From the NCBI RefSeq assembly GCF_900541605.1, contig NZ_UQKJ01000028.1, positions 1 to 18,177 on the forward strand: 18,177 nucleotides of DNA, written 5' to 3'. The position numbers and the translations under genes are program-made. Origin of the DNA: an uncultured Dialister sp. (GTDB lineage Bacteria; Bacillota; Negativicutes; Veillonellales; Dialisteraceae). The number at the start of each line of letters is the position of its first letter. The stretch's first letter is position 1. Below, one piece after another: positions 1 to 6,484 of the stretch. The notes below the pieces were generated by a model. It did no database searches and was not told the DNA's origin. It was given only the letters and a program-made list of their open reading frames with translations.

Positions 1-166
1 GGGTTGCAGGCGCTTCGCGCCGGGGGCATAAGGTAGTAAAGCTGCCATTGGCAGCGGACCCACCTTATGCCCCCGCTTCAACGAGTGCAGCAAAGTTGAA
101 GCCACCACCCGGTGAACAAGCAAAGCGTAGTTCACCCACCACCTTCAGCCCCATCTACCTGCATGG
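1..166. repeat. Family A palindromic intergenic element A1 (left end cut by window)
   Basis: Nested hairpins fill this stretch. A 14-bp stem begins CGGGGGCATAAGGT at 21-34 and closes at 62-75, and encloses a smaller hairpin GCTGCC/GGCAGC (41-46/50-55). Two small hairpins follow: GCTTCAAC/GTTGAAGC (75-82/95-102) and GGTGAAC/GTTCACC (111-117/130-136), each with a 12-nt loop (gagtgcagcaaa and aagcaaagcgta). The same modules recur in six other gaps. The element lies downstream of nadK, and the window opens inside it. No T-run follows the hairpins, so I do not call it a classical terminator. Confidence 0.8.
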
Positions 167-187
167 CTTTCTCACCGGATCATCCGA

Positions 188-1060
188 TCAATTCTCCACG
201 ATCTTCCTCACCAGTTTCCTTGTAATGGTACCGAAGAAATCCTGGTCTTTGAAACGAATGAACCGGAGGGGTTTGTGAATGGCCCGGATAAAAAGATGGT
301 CCCTGTTGCTGAAAGCGCAGCTGCAGGCTCCATCTAAAGAAATCATAAGGGACTTTTCCCGTTCCGGCGCCGTGATTTCTACCAGGTCCTGATCCTTCAG
401 CACCATGGAAAACCGCTGCAGCGTATGGGCGCACACGGGAACCACGATGATTTCCTTTGCCGAAGGCCCCAGCACCGGTCCTCCGCAGGACAGGGAGTAG
501 CCCGTGGAGCCAGTGGGCGTAGAAATGATGAGACCATCGGCGGCGTATTCCTGGATGAAATGATGGTTGATGGACAGCCGGATTCTCGCCAGCTGGCCGA
601 TGGCACTGTGCCCCACCACCACGTCATTCAGCACATCCGGCAGGGTCTCTTCTTTCCCATCTTCCCTCACAAGGGTGGCAGACAGGAAAAGCCGGGATTC
701 CACTTCAAAATCCCCCCGGAAGATCAGGGACAGCCGATCGTCCAGTTCTCCGCAGGTAATGGAATTCAGGAATCCCAGTTCCCCCAGGTGTACGCCGGCC
801 ATGAGGACCGGATAATTGCGGAATGTCCTGGCAGCTCCCAGAAATGACCCGTCTCCGCCCACGGAGAATACGATATTCCTGTTTCCCAGCTCTTCTATGG
901 TCTCAAACTTCCCATTTCCAAAGCCCAGGCGGCTGAGCCCTTCCTTCATGGACAGGGGAAAGGCATAGTCCATGCCCCTGTCTTCCAGGGCGCCGCAGAG
1001 TTTCTGCAGGCATTCCTTCAAATTTTCTTTTCCAAGATTCGGATAAATCCCAAAATTCAT
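188..1060 (-). CDS. nadK: NAD kinase
   Basis: Cytosolic ATP-dependent (or polyphosphate-dependent) NAD kinase, which makes NADP from NAD. It has 290 residues, normal for the family. The GGDG nucleotide-binding motif is at residues 68-71, followed by GELGFLN (93-99), the ADGLIISTPTGSTGYSLS block at 174-191, and SLDG (241-244) near the C-terminus. The usual Asn-Glu pair is Asn146-Asp147, and the common HxL..RP segment reads HTLQRF, so the copy is slightly divergent but has no missing core motif. The start ATG has an AAAGGGA ribosome-binding site 6 nt upstream. It is the last gene of the block and follows tlyA as in many Firmicutes, but about 470 bp of repeats separate the two. A promoter-like site lies just upstream, so it may be transcribed on its own. 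Confidence 0.95.
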   Translation of the reverse strand: MNFGIYPNLGKENLKECLQKLCGALEDRGMDYAFPLSMKEGLSRLGFGNGKFETIEELGNRNIVFSVGGDGSFLGAARTFRNYPVLMAGVHLGELGFLNSITCGELDDRLSLIFRGDFEVESRLFLSATLVREDGKEETLPDVLNDVVVGHSAIGQLARIRLSINHHFIQEYAADGLIISTPTGSTGYSLSCGGPVLGPSAKEIIVVPVCAHTLQRFSMVLKDQDLVEITAPEREKSLMISLDGACSCAFSNRDHLFIRAIHKPLRFIRFKDQDFFGTITRKLVRKIVEN

Positions 1061-1082
1061 GCTAATTCCCTTTCTGTGGAAT

Positions 1083-1111
1083 ATGATACGCGGCTCTTCA
1101 TACAGATGTAA
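1083..1111 (-). promoter_or_regulatory. Candidate sigma-70-type promoter of nadK
   Basis: On the minus strand TTACAT (1106-1111) and TATCAT (1083-1088) are separated by 17 bp. Transcription would begin about 15 nt upstream of the nadK start codon. This would give nadK its own promoter downstream of the repeats that separate it from tlyA. The call rests on consensus match and position only. Confidence 0.4.
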
Positions 1112-1270
1112 GGACCTCGAGGTGGTGGGTGAACCAGCCGCTTTCAGCGGCTAACCTGCCTCACGCCCCCGCTGCGCCAAGGCGCCAGCCCTGGCATGCA
1201 GCCACAACCCGGTCAAGCAAGCTGAGCGCAGCTTGACCCACAACCTTTATGCCCCCTTCATACGCATGGG
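1112..1270. repeat. Family A palindromic intergenic element A2
   Basis: It contains hairpin AGCCGC/GCGGCT (1136-1141/1147-1152) and the hairpin GGTCAAGC/GCTTGACC (1211-1218/1231-1238) with the 12-nt loop aagctgagcgca. The latter is flanked by CCACAACCC before and CCACAACC after, as in other copies. The left edge reads GGTGGTGGGT and the right edge CCACAACCTTTATGCCCCC. It lies between tlyA and nadK and is followed 10 bp later by a family B element. Confidence 0.75.
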
Positions 1271-1280
1271 TGATCAGCTA

Positions 1281-1523
1281 GGGAAGCACTGATTAAATCA
1301 TTGTTCGATTATACTCTTGTATTTTCATGCAATACAAGGAATAATCCGACCCGATTAGCGAGCTATTTAAAGCAGCAGTCCTGCATAGGGCTGCTGAGCC
1401 AAGGTAAGTTGGCGCTTTCTCTGCACATTAAAGCGCCTTCCTTTTATCCTTGGCCGGATTATGACGCAGTATTGCATGAAAATACATGTATAATCGGACT
1501 CTACGAATTAATCAGCGCTTCCC
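1281..1523. mobile_element. Family B MITE-like inverted-repeat element B1
   Basis: This 243-bp element is bounded by 16-bp inverted repeats with one mismatch: GGGAAGCACTGATTAA (1281-1296) and TTAATCAGCGCTTCCC (1508-1523). Inside is a perfect 17-bp stem, 1319-1335 against 1469-1485, flanked by a further 9-bp stem CGATTATAC/GTATAATCG (1306-1314/1488-1496). Smaller hairpins lie at its centre. It encodes no plausible protein. Its end is only 7 bp from the tlyA stop codon, so it probably shapes the tlyA transcript 3' end. A shorter relative lies at 7864-8030. I see no clear target-site duplication. Confidence 0.7.
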
Positions 1524-1530
1524 TGGCAGC

Positions 1531-2379
1531 CTATTCAGCCGGCCGAAGGCCGCTGCCCTTTAATCCGGTATGTGCTTCTTCCACCACCCGGCGGATGTCC
1601 TCTTCCGTAAGGACTTTTTCCGGCTCATCATACCGCATCCAGCCCAGGAATTCAATATTTCCCGAGCCCCCTTTAATCGGCGAGTACGTCAGGCCCCAGC
1701 AGTGGAGTCCTTCCTTTTCAAAGGCCTCCAGGGTATCGACAATGACTTCTTCGTGGACCTTGGGGTCCATTACAATGCCCCCCTTGCCCACTTTTTCCCG
1801 TCCCGCTTCGAACTGGGGCTTAATGAGGATCACCAGGTCCCCCTCCTTCTTCAGGATGGAATGGACGGCGGGAATGATTTTCGTTACGGAAATGAAGGAC
1901 ACATCGGTGGAAATGAAATCCACCTGCTCCCCCAGCATGTCCTCCGTCACCACCTTGATATTGGTCTTTTCCATATTCACCACCTGGGGATTGGAACGGA
2001 GTTTCCAGTCCAGCTGGTTCGTACCCACATCGATGGCAAAGACCTTCGCCGCTCCGTGCTGGAGGGCACAGTCCGTGAAACCGCCGGTGGATGCGCCGAT
2101 GTCTGCCATCACCTTTCCTTTAAGGTCGATGGGGAAAGTGGAAATAGCCTTTTCCAGCTTGTAGCCGCCCCGGCCCACATAGGGCATCACATGGCCCTTG
2201 ATCCGGAGTCTGGCATCCACGGGCACCTTCGTCCCCGCTTTATCCACAGGTACATCATTCACCAGAATGATGCCTTCCATAATATGGCGCTTCGCATTCT
2301 CCCGGCTCTCAAAAAATCCCTGCTCCACCAGGAGCACGTCCAGCCGTTCTTTCTTTACTTTTACTTTCTGGTTTACCAT
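1531..2379 (-). CDS. tlyA: TlyA-family rRNA 2'-O-methyltransferase (S4 + FtsJ-like domains)
   Basis: SAM-dependent methyltransferase of the TlyA/hemolysin A family; characterised members methylate rRNA 2'-hydroxyls. It has 282 residues, typical length. An N-terminal S4 RNA-binding domain spans about 10-65 (RLDVLLVEQGFFESRENAK). The Rossmann-fold methyltransferase follows, with YVGRGGYKL at 67-75, the SAM-binding segment DIGASTGGFTD at 93-103, and IKPQFE at 186-191. The start is supported by AGGAGGT placed 5 nt before the ATG. In many Firmicutes the gene sits between dxs and nadK; here dxs is absent and repeats flank tlyA on both sides. The name hemolysin is historical, and haemolytic activity should not be assumed. 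Confidence 0.93.
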   Translation of the reverse strand: MVNQKVKVKKERLDVLLVEQGFFESRENAKRHIMEGIILVNDVPVDKAGTKVPVDARLRIKGHVMPYVGRGGYKLEKAISTFPIDLKGKVMADIGASTGGFTDCALQHGAAKVFAIDVGTNQLDWKLRSNPQVVNMEKTNIKVVTEDMLGEQVDFISTDVSFISVTKIIPAVHSILKKEGDLVILIKPQFEAGREKVGKGGIVMDPKVHEEVIVDTLEAFEKEGLHCWGLTYSPIKGGSGNIEFLGWMRYDEPEKVLTEEDIRRVVEEAHTGLKGSGLRPAE

Positions 2380-2424
2380 AGGTTACCTCCTGATGAAACT
2401 ATGAATAACTGTACGTCCCATGCG

Positions 2425-2632
2425 AATGAATGGGACTAAAGGTTGCAGGTGAACATCGCTTTGCTCGTTCACCGGGTGGTGGGCGCTTCGCGCCAGGGGC
2501 ATAAGGTACATAAGCCGCCTGCGGCGGCTGGTACCCCTTACGCTCCCGCTTCAAAAAGCGCAGCGATGTTGAAGCCACAACCCGGTTGGCAAGCGTCAGC
2601 GACGCCAACCTACAACCTTTATGAACCATTCT
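2425..2632. repeat. Family A palindromic intergenic element A3
   Basis: One of the most complete copies. In order it holds GGTGAAC/GTTCACC (2448-2454/2467-2473) with loop atcgctttgctc, which is the consensus loop read on the other strand. Next is a large stem GGGGCATAAGGT/ACCCCTTACGCTCCC, imperfect, around GCCGCC/GGCGGC (2514-2519/2523-2528). Then come GCTTCAA/TTGAAGC (2548-2554/2569-2575) and GGTTGGC/GCCAACC (2584-2590/2604-2610) with loop aagcgtcagcgac. It lies between the farnesyl diphosphate synthase gene and tlyA. Confidence 0.8.
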
Positions 2633-2663
2633 TCCATTTGAGGCAAATGCTCTACACCACCAA

Positions 2664-3542
2664 TCACTTTTTCCTGTTCACCATAAGGTCCACCAGTTCC
2701 GCAAGAACATCGGCAGGCCGGGAAAGGCGTCCCAGGGCCTCCTTCGCCTTTGCCGCTTCTTCTTCGGCGTAGTGCTGGGCTTTATCAGCGCCCAGGATGG
2801 TGACAAAGGTAGACTTGTGATCCTTTTCATCCTGTCCCGGCATTTTGCCCATTTCTTCCAGGTTTCCCTTTTCATCGAGGAGGTCATCGGTAATCTGGAA
2901 AAGGAGTCCCAGGTGGGAGGCAAAATCGGCCAGGGCTTTCCGGTCTTCTTCGCCGGCTCCTGCCAGGACCGCCGCCATTTCCACAGGCGCTGCCAGAAGG
3001 CATCCGGTCTTGGAGGCATCGAGGATTTTCAGTTCCGCAAGGGACAGGTCCCGGTTTTCCGATTCCATGTCATGGGCCTGGCCGCCCACCATGCCGGCGG
3101 GACCGGCGGCCCTGGCAGCGATGGAAATGAGACGGGGCTTTATTTCCTCCGGAATATGGGGATCTTCAGCAAGGAGCTGGAAGGCAAAGGTCAGAAGGCC
3201 GTCTCCCGCCTGGGTGGCCATGCCGGCACCGAAGACCTTATGGTTTGTGAGACGGCCCCTGCGGTAATCATCGTTATCCATGGCCGGCAGGTCGTCGTGG
3301 ATGAGGGAGTAGGTATGGATACACTCCAGGGCGCAGGCCGCGTCCACATAGGGAGCGCTGTCTTTTCCCAGGACCTCCAGCACCGTCAGCAGGAGGAAGG
3401 GACGGATCCGTTTTCCCCCGGCCATAAGGCTGTAATTCATGGCGTCGTAAAGGGTTTTATGTTCTTTCCTGTCCGGCACCAGCAGTTCTCCGAGGCGGTG
3501 ATTGATGATTTCCTGTTTTTCCTTCAGCATTTCCCGAATCAT
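2664..3542 (-). CDS. ispA: Farnesyl diphosphate synthase (short-chain trans-prenyltransferase)
   Basis: Condenses dimethylallyl or geranyl diphosphate with isopentenyl diphosphate to give the C15 precursor of longer polyprenyls. It has 292 residues. GGKRIRP is at 42-48. The first Asp-rich motif DDLPAMD (83-89) has the two-residue insertion typical of bacterial type II FPP synthases, preceded by Tyr78-Ser79. The second Asp-rich motif is DDLLD (219-223). These features favour FPP as product, though geranylgeranyl diphosphate cannot be excluded from sequence alone. An AAAGGAGAT ribosome-binding site precedes the ATG. In related genomes the gene usually follows xseA-xseB and precedes dxs-tlyA; none of xseA, xseB or dxs is present in this window. 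Confidence 0.93.
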   Translation of the reverse strand: MIREMLKEKQEIINHRLGELLVPDRKEHKTLYDAMNYSLMAGGKRIRPFLLLTVLEVLGKDSAPYVDAACALECIHTYSLIHDDLPAMDNDDYRRGRLTNHKVFGAGMATQAGDGLLTFAFQLLAEDPHIPEEIKPRLISIAARAAGPAGMVGGQAHDMESENRDLSLAELKILDASKTGCLLAAPVEMAAVLAGAGEEDRKALADFASHLGLLFQITDDLLDEKGNLEEMGKMPGQDEKDHKSTFVTILGADKAQHYAEEEAAKAKEALGRLSRPADVLAELVDLMVNRKK

Positions 3543-3591
3543 GGGAACATCTCCTTTAGCATAATTTACATCCTGTGTTCGGCCATACCTG

Positions 3592-3806
3592 TGAATGGGC
3601 TAAGGGTTGTGGGTTGGCATTGCTGCGCTCGCCAACCGGGTTGTGGCTGCATGCCGGGGCATAAGGTGGATCAGCCGCCACCGGCGGCATTATATAAGGT
3701 TTTCCTTCCTTTTAAGCGTCAGCGCCCAACCCGATTGACGAGCGGAGCGATGTCAATCCGCAACCCGCTTTCACGAGCGCAGCGACGTGAAAGCCACAAC
3801 CCTTAT
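3592..3806. repeat. Family A palindromic intergenic element A4
   Basis: Contains GGTTGGC/GCCAACC (3612-3618/3631-3637, loop attgctgcgctc, inverted orientation) and GCCGCC/GGCGGC (3674-3679/3683-3688). It ends with two tandem hairpins about 35 bp apart: GATTGAC/GTCAATC (3733-3739/3752-3758, loop gagcggagcgat) and GCTTTCAC/GTGAAAGC (3767-3774/3787-3794, loop gagcgcagcgac). Both are separated and flanked by CAACCC. The outer edges GGGCTAAGGGTTGTGGG and CCACAACCCTTATGAAT are roughly inverted. It lies between the TsaD-like gene and ispA. Confidence 0.8.
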
Positions 3807-3834
3807 GAATCCTCCACAGGTTTGGGTAAACTGC

Positions 3835-4779
3835 TTACCGGCTGCCCTTATGCCTCATGAAAGCGCCGAAGGCATTTCCGGTGGCGTTGTCGCTGCTCAC
3901 TTCCGGCGATGCAAAGTAGGGCACCAGGTGGAGGGATCGGAGGATGCCATCCAGTCTCTTCCGGAGGTATCGGTTCGCCAGCACCCCGCCCACCGCAATG
4001 AAGGGCATGCCTTCTTTAAAGGGAATGGTCCGGAGTTCCTTATCCAGGGCTTTCCCGATATGTTCCAGTACCCCTTCCGCTATATCTTCTTTCCGGTACG
4101 TTCCGGTCCGGATATCCCGCTGTACCTTCGTCTCGGGGCCGGAGAAGCTGAAGGCCCCTTTGACGGAGGACCGGGGTATGTGATACGTCCCATGGCCGGA
4201 GAGTGCCAGTTTCTCCAGTTCCCTGCCGCAGGGGAAGGGAAGGCCCAGGGATACCCCTACCCGGTCGATGAACTGGCCGGCGGTAATGTCCTTCGAATCC
4301 ATGAGGGTCCGGATATCCATGACCTCCCCCTTCCAGGAAGCCGAAAGGACATCCATGGTGCCGCCGGACATGTGAATCATGTAGAACGGTTTCCCCCACA
4401 GGGCCGGAGCCTTCGCCATGGCTGCCATGGCATGGTTTTCCTGGTGGCTGAATTCATAGACCGGCACATGGAGGGCATAGGAGAGGTTATAAGCAGCTCC
4501 TTTGCCAACAAGAAAAGCGGGCATATACGAATCTGCCCGCCTCCGTGGAAAAGAAGATACTCCGATTCCATCTATATCCTGCAGAAGAGGAGATAATTTC
4601 TGCAGAATGGGGGGAAGATTTTTCGTATGCTGGAATACCATATTGGACTGGGACAGCCCGCGGCTTCCCTGTTTCACAGACAATACGATCCGTTCTTCTC
4701 CCAGAATCTTTCCGGAAGAATCATAGACTGCTGCACTGGTGGTGTAGCAGCTGGTATCTATTCCAAGAAATCTCGCCAT
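3835..4779 (-). CDS. TsaD/Kae1-like (peptidase M22 family) paralogue
   Basis: ASKHA-fold protein related to TsaD, the enzyme that completes tRNA t6A37 modification, but divergent from it. It has 314 residues, slightly short. The N-terminal phosphate loop is LGIDTSCYTTSAAV (5-18). The metal-binding HxxxH is His112-His116 (SHQENH). MSGGT (137-141) replaces TsaD's SGGH, and DNATGNAFGAF near the C-terminus replaces DNGAMIA. Homologues annotated O-sialoglycoprotein endopeptidase sit beside nusB in many Negativicutes and Clostridia; their function is not established. The start codon overlaps the nusB stop (TAATG), so translation is probably coupled. I infer it is not the housekeeping TsaD, which usually keeps HMEGH and SGGHT. 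Confidence 0.8.
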   Translation of the reverse strand: MARFLGIDTSCYTTSAAVYDSSGKILGEERIVLSVKQGSRGLSQSNMVFQHTKNLPPILQKLSPLLQDIDGIGVSSFPRRRADSYMPAFLVGKGAAYNLSYALHVPVYEFSHQENHAMAAMAKAPALWGKPFYMIHMSGGTMDVLSASWKGEVMDIRTLMDSKDITAGQFIDRVGVSLGLPFPCGRELEKLALSGHGTYHIPRSSVKGAFSFSGPETKVQRDIRTGTYRKEDIAEGVLEHIGKALDKELRTIPFKEGMPFIAVGGVLANRYLRKRLDGILRSLHLVPYFASPEVSSDNATGNAFGAFMRHKGSR

Positions 4780-5171
4780 TATTTCCCTTTCATCGCTTCA
4801 TCGAGAACGCCGTTGATGAAGCGCCAGGAAGAGTCCCCGCCGTAAACCTTGGCCATTTCAATGGCTTCATTCAGGATGACCTTGCGCTGGGACGCCTGGT
4901 CGCCCAGATAGTTGAACTCCGCCAGTGCCAGAAGGAGGATATTCTTATCCACCACGTTCAGCTGGGACAGGGACCAGTGCTTGAGATGGCCCTGGAGCAG
5001 CGTATCCAGCGGTTCTTTATGTTCCGTGACGGCCCGGATCAGGGCATTCGCAAAGTCCTTGTCCTTTTCGGACAGGGACTTTCCTTCCCCATCAATGGCT
5101 TCTGTCTCCGGATTCAGTTCTCTGGAATACAAAACCTTCAGCGCATATTCTCTTGCACTTCTCCTGCTCAT
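4779..5171 (-). CDS. nusB: Transcription antitermination factor NusB
   Basis: All-helical RNA-binding factor that joins NusE (S10) on boxA to promote antitermination of rRNA transcription. The start MSRRSAREYALKVLYSREL is typical, and the C-terminal half keeps LNVVDKNILLLALAEFNYL and the invariant-like VILNEAIEMAKVYGGDSSWRFINGVLD region. I place the start at the ATG at 5171 because AAAGAGGT lies 4 nt upstream; a possible TTG start 15 nt earlier would put this ribosome-binding site inside the gene. It is 130 residues long. It begins 11 nt after the preceding Asp23-like gene and its stop overlaps the next start. It is part of the efp-asp23-nusB cluster seen in many Firmicutes. Confidence 0.93.
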   Translation of the reverse strand: MSRRSAREYALKVLYSRELNPETEAIDGEGKSLSEKDKDFANALIRAVTEHKEPLDTLLQGHLKHWSLSQLNVVDKNILLLALAEFNYLGDQASQRKVILNEAIEMAKVYGGDSSWRFINGVLDEAMKGK

Positions 5172-5182
5172 AATGACCTCTT

Positions 5183-5530
5183 TCAATTGACTAAATCTGT
5201 TATTGTGATATCGATGCCGGAAATCTTTTCGTCAGTCACGGAAAGGAGGAGATTCCGGACCACCATCTGCACATACCGGGCTGTTTCAATCACCCGGCAG
5301 TTCTTATGGAGGGCCAGAAAAATATCCACCTTGATCCCCTCTTCCCGGCTGCGCCGGAGAAGGAGCCCCTTGTGCCCCTTGTAGCCGAAAGCCTGTCCAA
5401 TGCCGGAGAGAAGGTCCTGGAATCCTTCGGAAGTGAAATGGGATACCTCCGGTATGGCAAGAACCGCTTTTTCAATTTTGTCGTAGATTTCCTCCTCCGG
5501 AATGACTACGACTGTCTCATCCTGGCTCAT
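5183..5530 (-). CDS. Divergent Asp23/Gls24 (DUF322)-like protein
   Basis: Small acidic protein of 115 residues without a signal peptide or membrane segment. It resembles the Asp23 fold loosely: an opening helix segment (EEEIYDKIEKAVLAIPEVSHF), a central basic patch GYKGHKGLLLRRSREEG, and the strand-helix-strand ending VDIFLALHKNCRVIETARYVQMVVRNLL...GIDITITDL. These parallel the VDLYVCVRHGGRIPAIALQLQEAV and VNVNISGI segments of its neighbour. It therefore looks like a diverged duplicate. Its ATG overlaps the upstream stop (ATGA), with GGAGG 9 nt before it. The exact function is unknown; Asp23-family proteins are linked to envelope stress and membrane-associated complexes in Gram-positives. Confidence 0.7.
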   Translation of the reverse strand: MSQDETVVVIPEEEIYDKIEKAVLAIPEVSHFTSEGFQDLLSGIGQAFGYKGHKGLLLRRSREEGIKVDIFLALHKNCRVIETARYVQMVVRNLLLSVTDEKISGIDITITDLVN

Positions 5531-5895
5531 TGTGATTTTCCTCCGGTGTCAAAAATAATTCCGGAAATATTCACATTCACCGCTGCCGTCCTGATGCCCA
5601 GGGAGTCTTTAATCTCTTCCTTCACCGCTTCCTGGAGCTGCAGGGCAATGGCAGGAATGCGGCCGCCGTGGCGGACACAGACATAGAGGTCAATCACAGC
5701 GGCTCCGTCCTTGAAGCCCACATGGACCCCTTCCCGTTCCCTGTCCGTGAGGACCGAGGAAAGACTGTGGAGAAAGGTCTCCCCCATTCCTGCAATGCCG
5801 GGTACCCGGAGGGCCGCCGCCTGCGCTGTTATGGCGATGACGCGGTCACTTATCCGGATAAGGCCCAGTTCATTTTCTACGGCTGCAGTTTCCAT
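5527..5895 (-). CDS. Asp23/Gls24 family envelope stress-response protein
   Basis: A 122-residue member of the Asp23 (DUF322) family, the most canonical of the two adjacent copies. It has the family pattern GLIRISDRVIAITAQAAALRVPGIAGM (about 11-37), a variable middle, then VHVGFKDGAAVIDLYVCVRHGGRIPAIALQLQEAVK and the closing VNVNISGIIF. The family is named from staphylococcal alkaline shock protein 23. B. subtilis YqhY, encoded next to nusB and acetyl-CoA carboxylase genes, is a relative with a similar neighbourhood. The gene starts 12 nt after efp and overlaps the next gene by 4 nt, so the two Asp23-like products are probably made in similar amounts. The ribosome-binding site (AAGTGAG) is weak. 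Confidence 0.88.
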   Translation of the reverse strand: METAAVENELGLIRISDRVIAITAQAAALRVPGIAGMGETFLHSLSSVLTDREREGVHVGFKDGAAVIDLYVCVRHGGRIPAIALQLQEAVKEEIKDSLGIRTAAVNVNISGIIFDTGGKSQ

Positions 5896-5907
5896 AAAGA
5901 ATCAGAC

Positions 5908-6468
5908 TCACTTTACACGTTCAATGTAAGCGCCAGTACGGGTATCGATACGAAGCATTTCGCCTTCATTGATGAACAGCGGAACCTGTACGATGTAGCC
6001 GGTTTCCATTTTAGCCGGTTTGGAACCGCCGGTAGCTGTATCGCCGCGGATACCAGGTTCCGTTTCAACGACCTTCAGTTCAACGGAGTTCGGAATATCG
6101 ACGCCGATGATATTGCCGTTGAAGAACATAACGTTGCATTCCATTTCTTCCTTCAGAAAGTTGATCTTGTCACCGAGCTGTTCCTTGGTGAGCATGATCT
6201 GTTCATAGGTTTCGGTATCCATGAAGCAGTAGGAGCCGTCTGCTTCGTAGAGGTACTGCATCGGTTTTCTTTCTACCGTTGCGGGCTGCAGTTTAATGCC
6301 TGCGTTGAATTTGCGTTCAACAACAGAACCGGTCTGCAGGTTTTTCAGCTTGGCACGAACGAAAGCAGCGCCTTTGCCCGGCTTTACATGCAGAAATTCC
6401 ACACACTGCCAAACCTGTCCGTCCAGTTCGACGGTAATTCCGGGACGTAAATCATTACTAGAAATCAT
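5908..6468 (-). CDS. efp: Translation elongation factor P
   Basis: Binds between the P and E sites of ribosomes stalled at polyproline and stimulates peptide bond formation. It has 186 residues, the usual length. Domain I carries the modification loop HVKPGKGAAF, with Lys32 at the tip as in B. subtilis, where this lysine is 5-aminopentanolylated. Whether it is modified here cannot be seen; no modification gene is in the window. The two OB domains follow, ending RIDTRTGAYIERVK as in typical EF-P. The ribosome-binding site AGGAGG precedes the ATG. The gene starts 16 nt after the Xaa-Pro peptidase stop. The efp-peptidase pairing is classical in Firmicutes. Confidence 0.97.
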   Translation of the reverse strand: MISSNDLRPGITVELDGQVWQCVEFLHVKPGKGAAFVRAKLKNLQTGSVVERKFNAGIKLQPATVERKPMQYLYEADGSYCFMDTETYEQIMLTKEQLGDKINFLKEEMECNVMFFNGNIIGVDIPNSVELKVVETEPGIRGDTATGGSKPAKMETGYIVQVPLFINEGEMLRIDTRTGAYIERVK

Positions 6469-6484
6469 TTCAATTTTCCTCCTG

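Noticed and set aside
176..186. Small inverted repeat CGGAT/ATCCG after nadK as a terminator
   Set aside because: The stem is only 5 bp with a 1-nt loop and no T-run follows on the minus strand.
48..278. Small plus-strand ORF reading MAADPPYAPASTSAAKL..., with related short ORFs at 2399-2629 and 2443-2772
   Set aside because: They translate the family A palindromes on either strand. The shared peptide pieces (PYAP, PPPGE.AKR) come from repeat DNA, there is no ribosome-binding site, and one overlaps nadK in antisense.
1301..2164. 287-codon plus-strand ORF spanning family B1 and antisense tlyA
   Set aside because: It mixes transposon-like non-coding DNA with the antisense of a conserved methyltransferase gene; no ribosome-binding site.
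3592..3806. CRISPR array
   Set aside because: The periodic units are palindromes with variable stems and a constant loop; the constant spacer is only ~8 bp, there are no unique ~30-bp spacers, and no cas genes are present.
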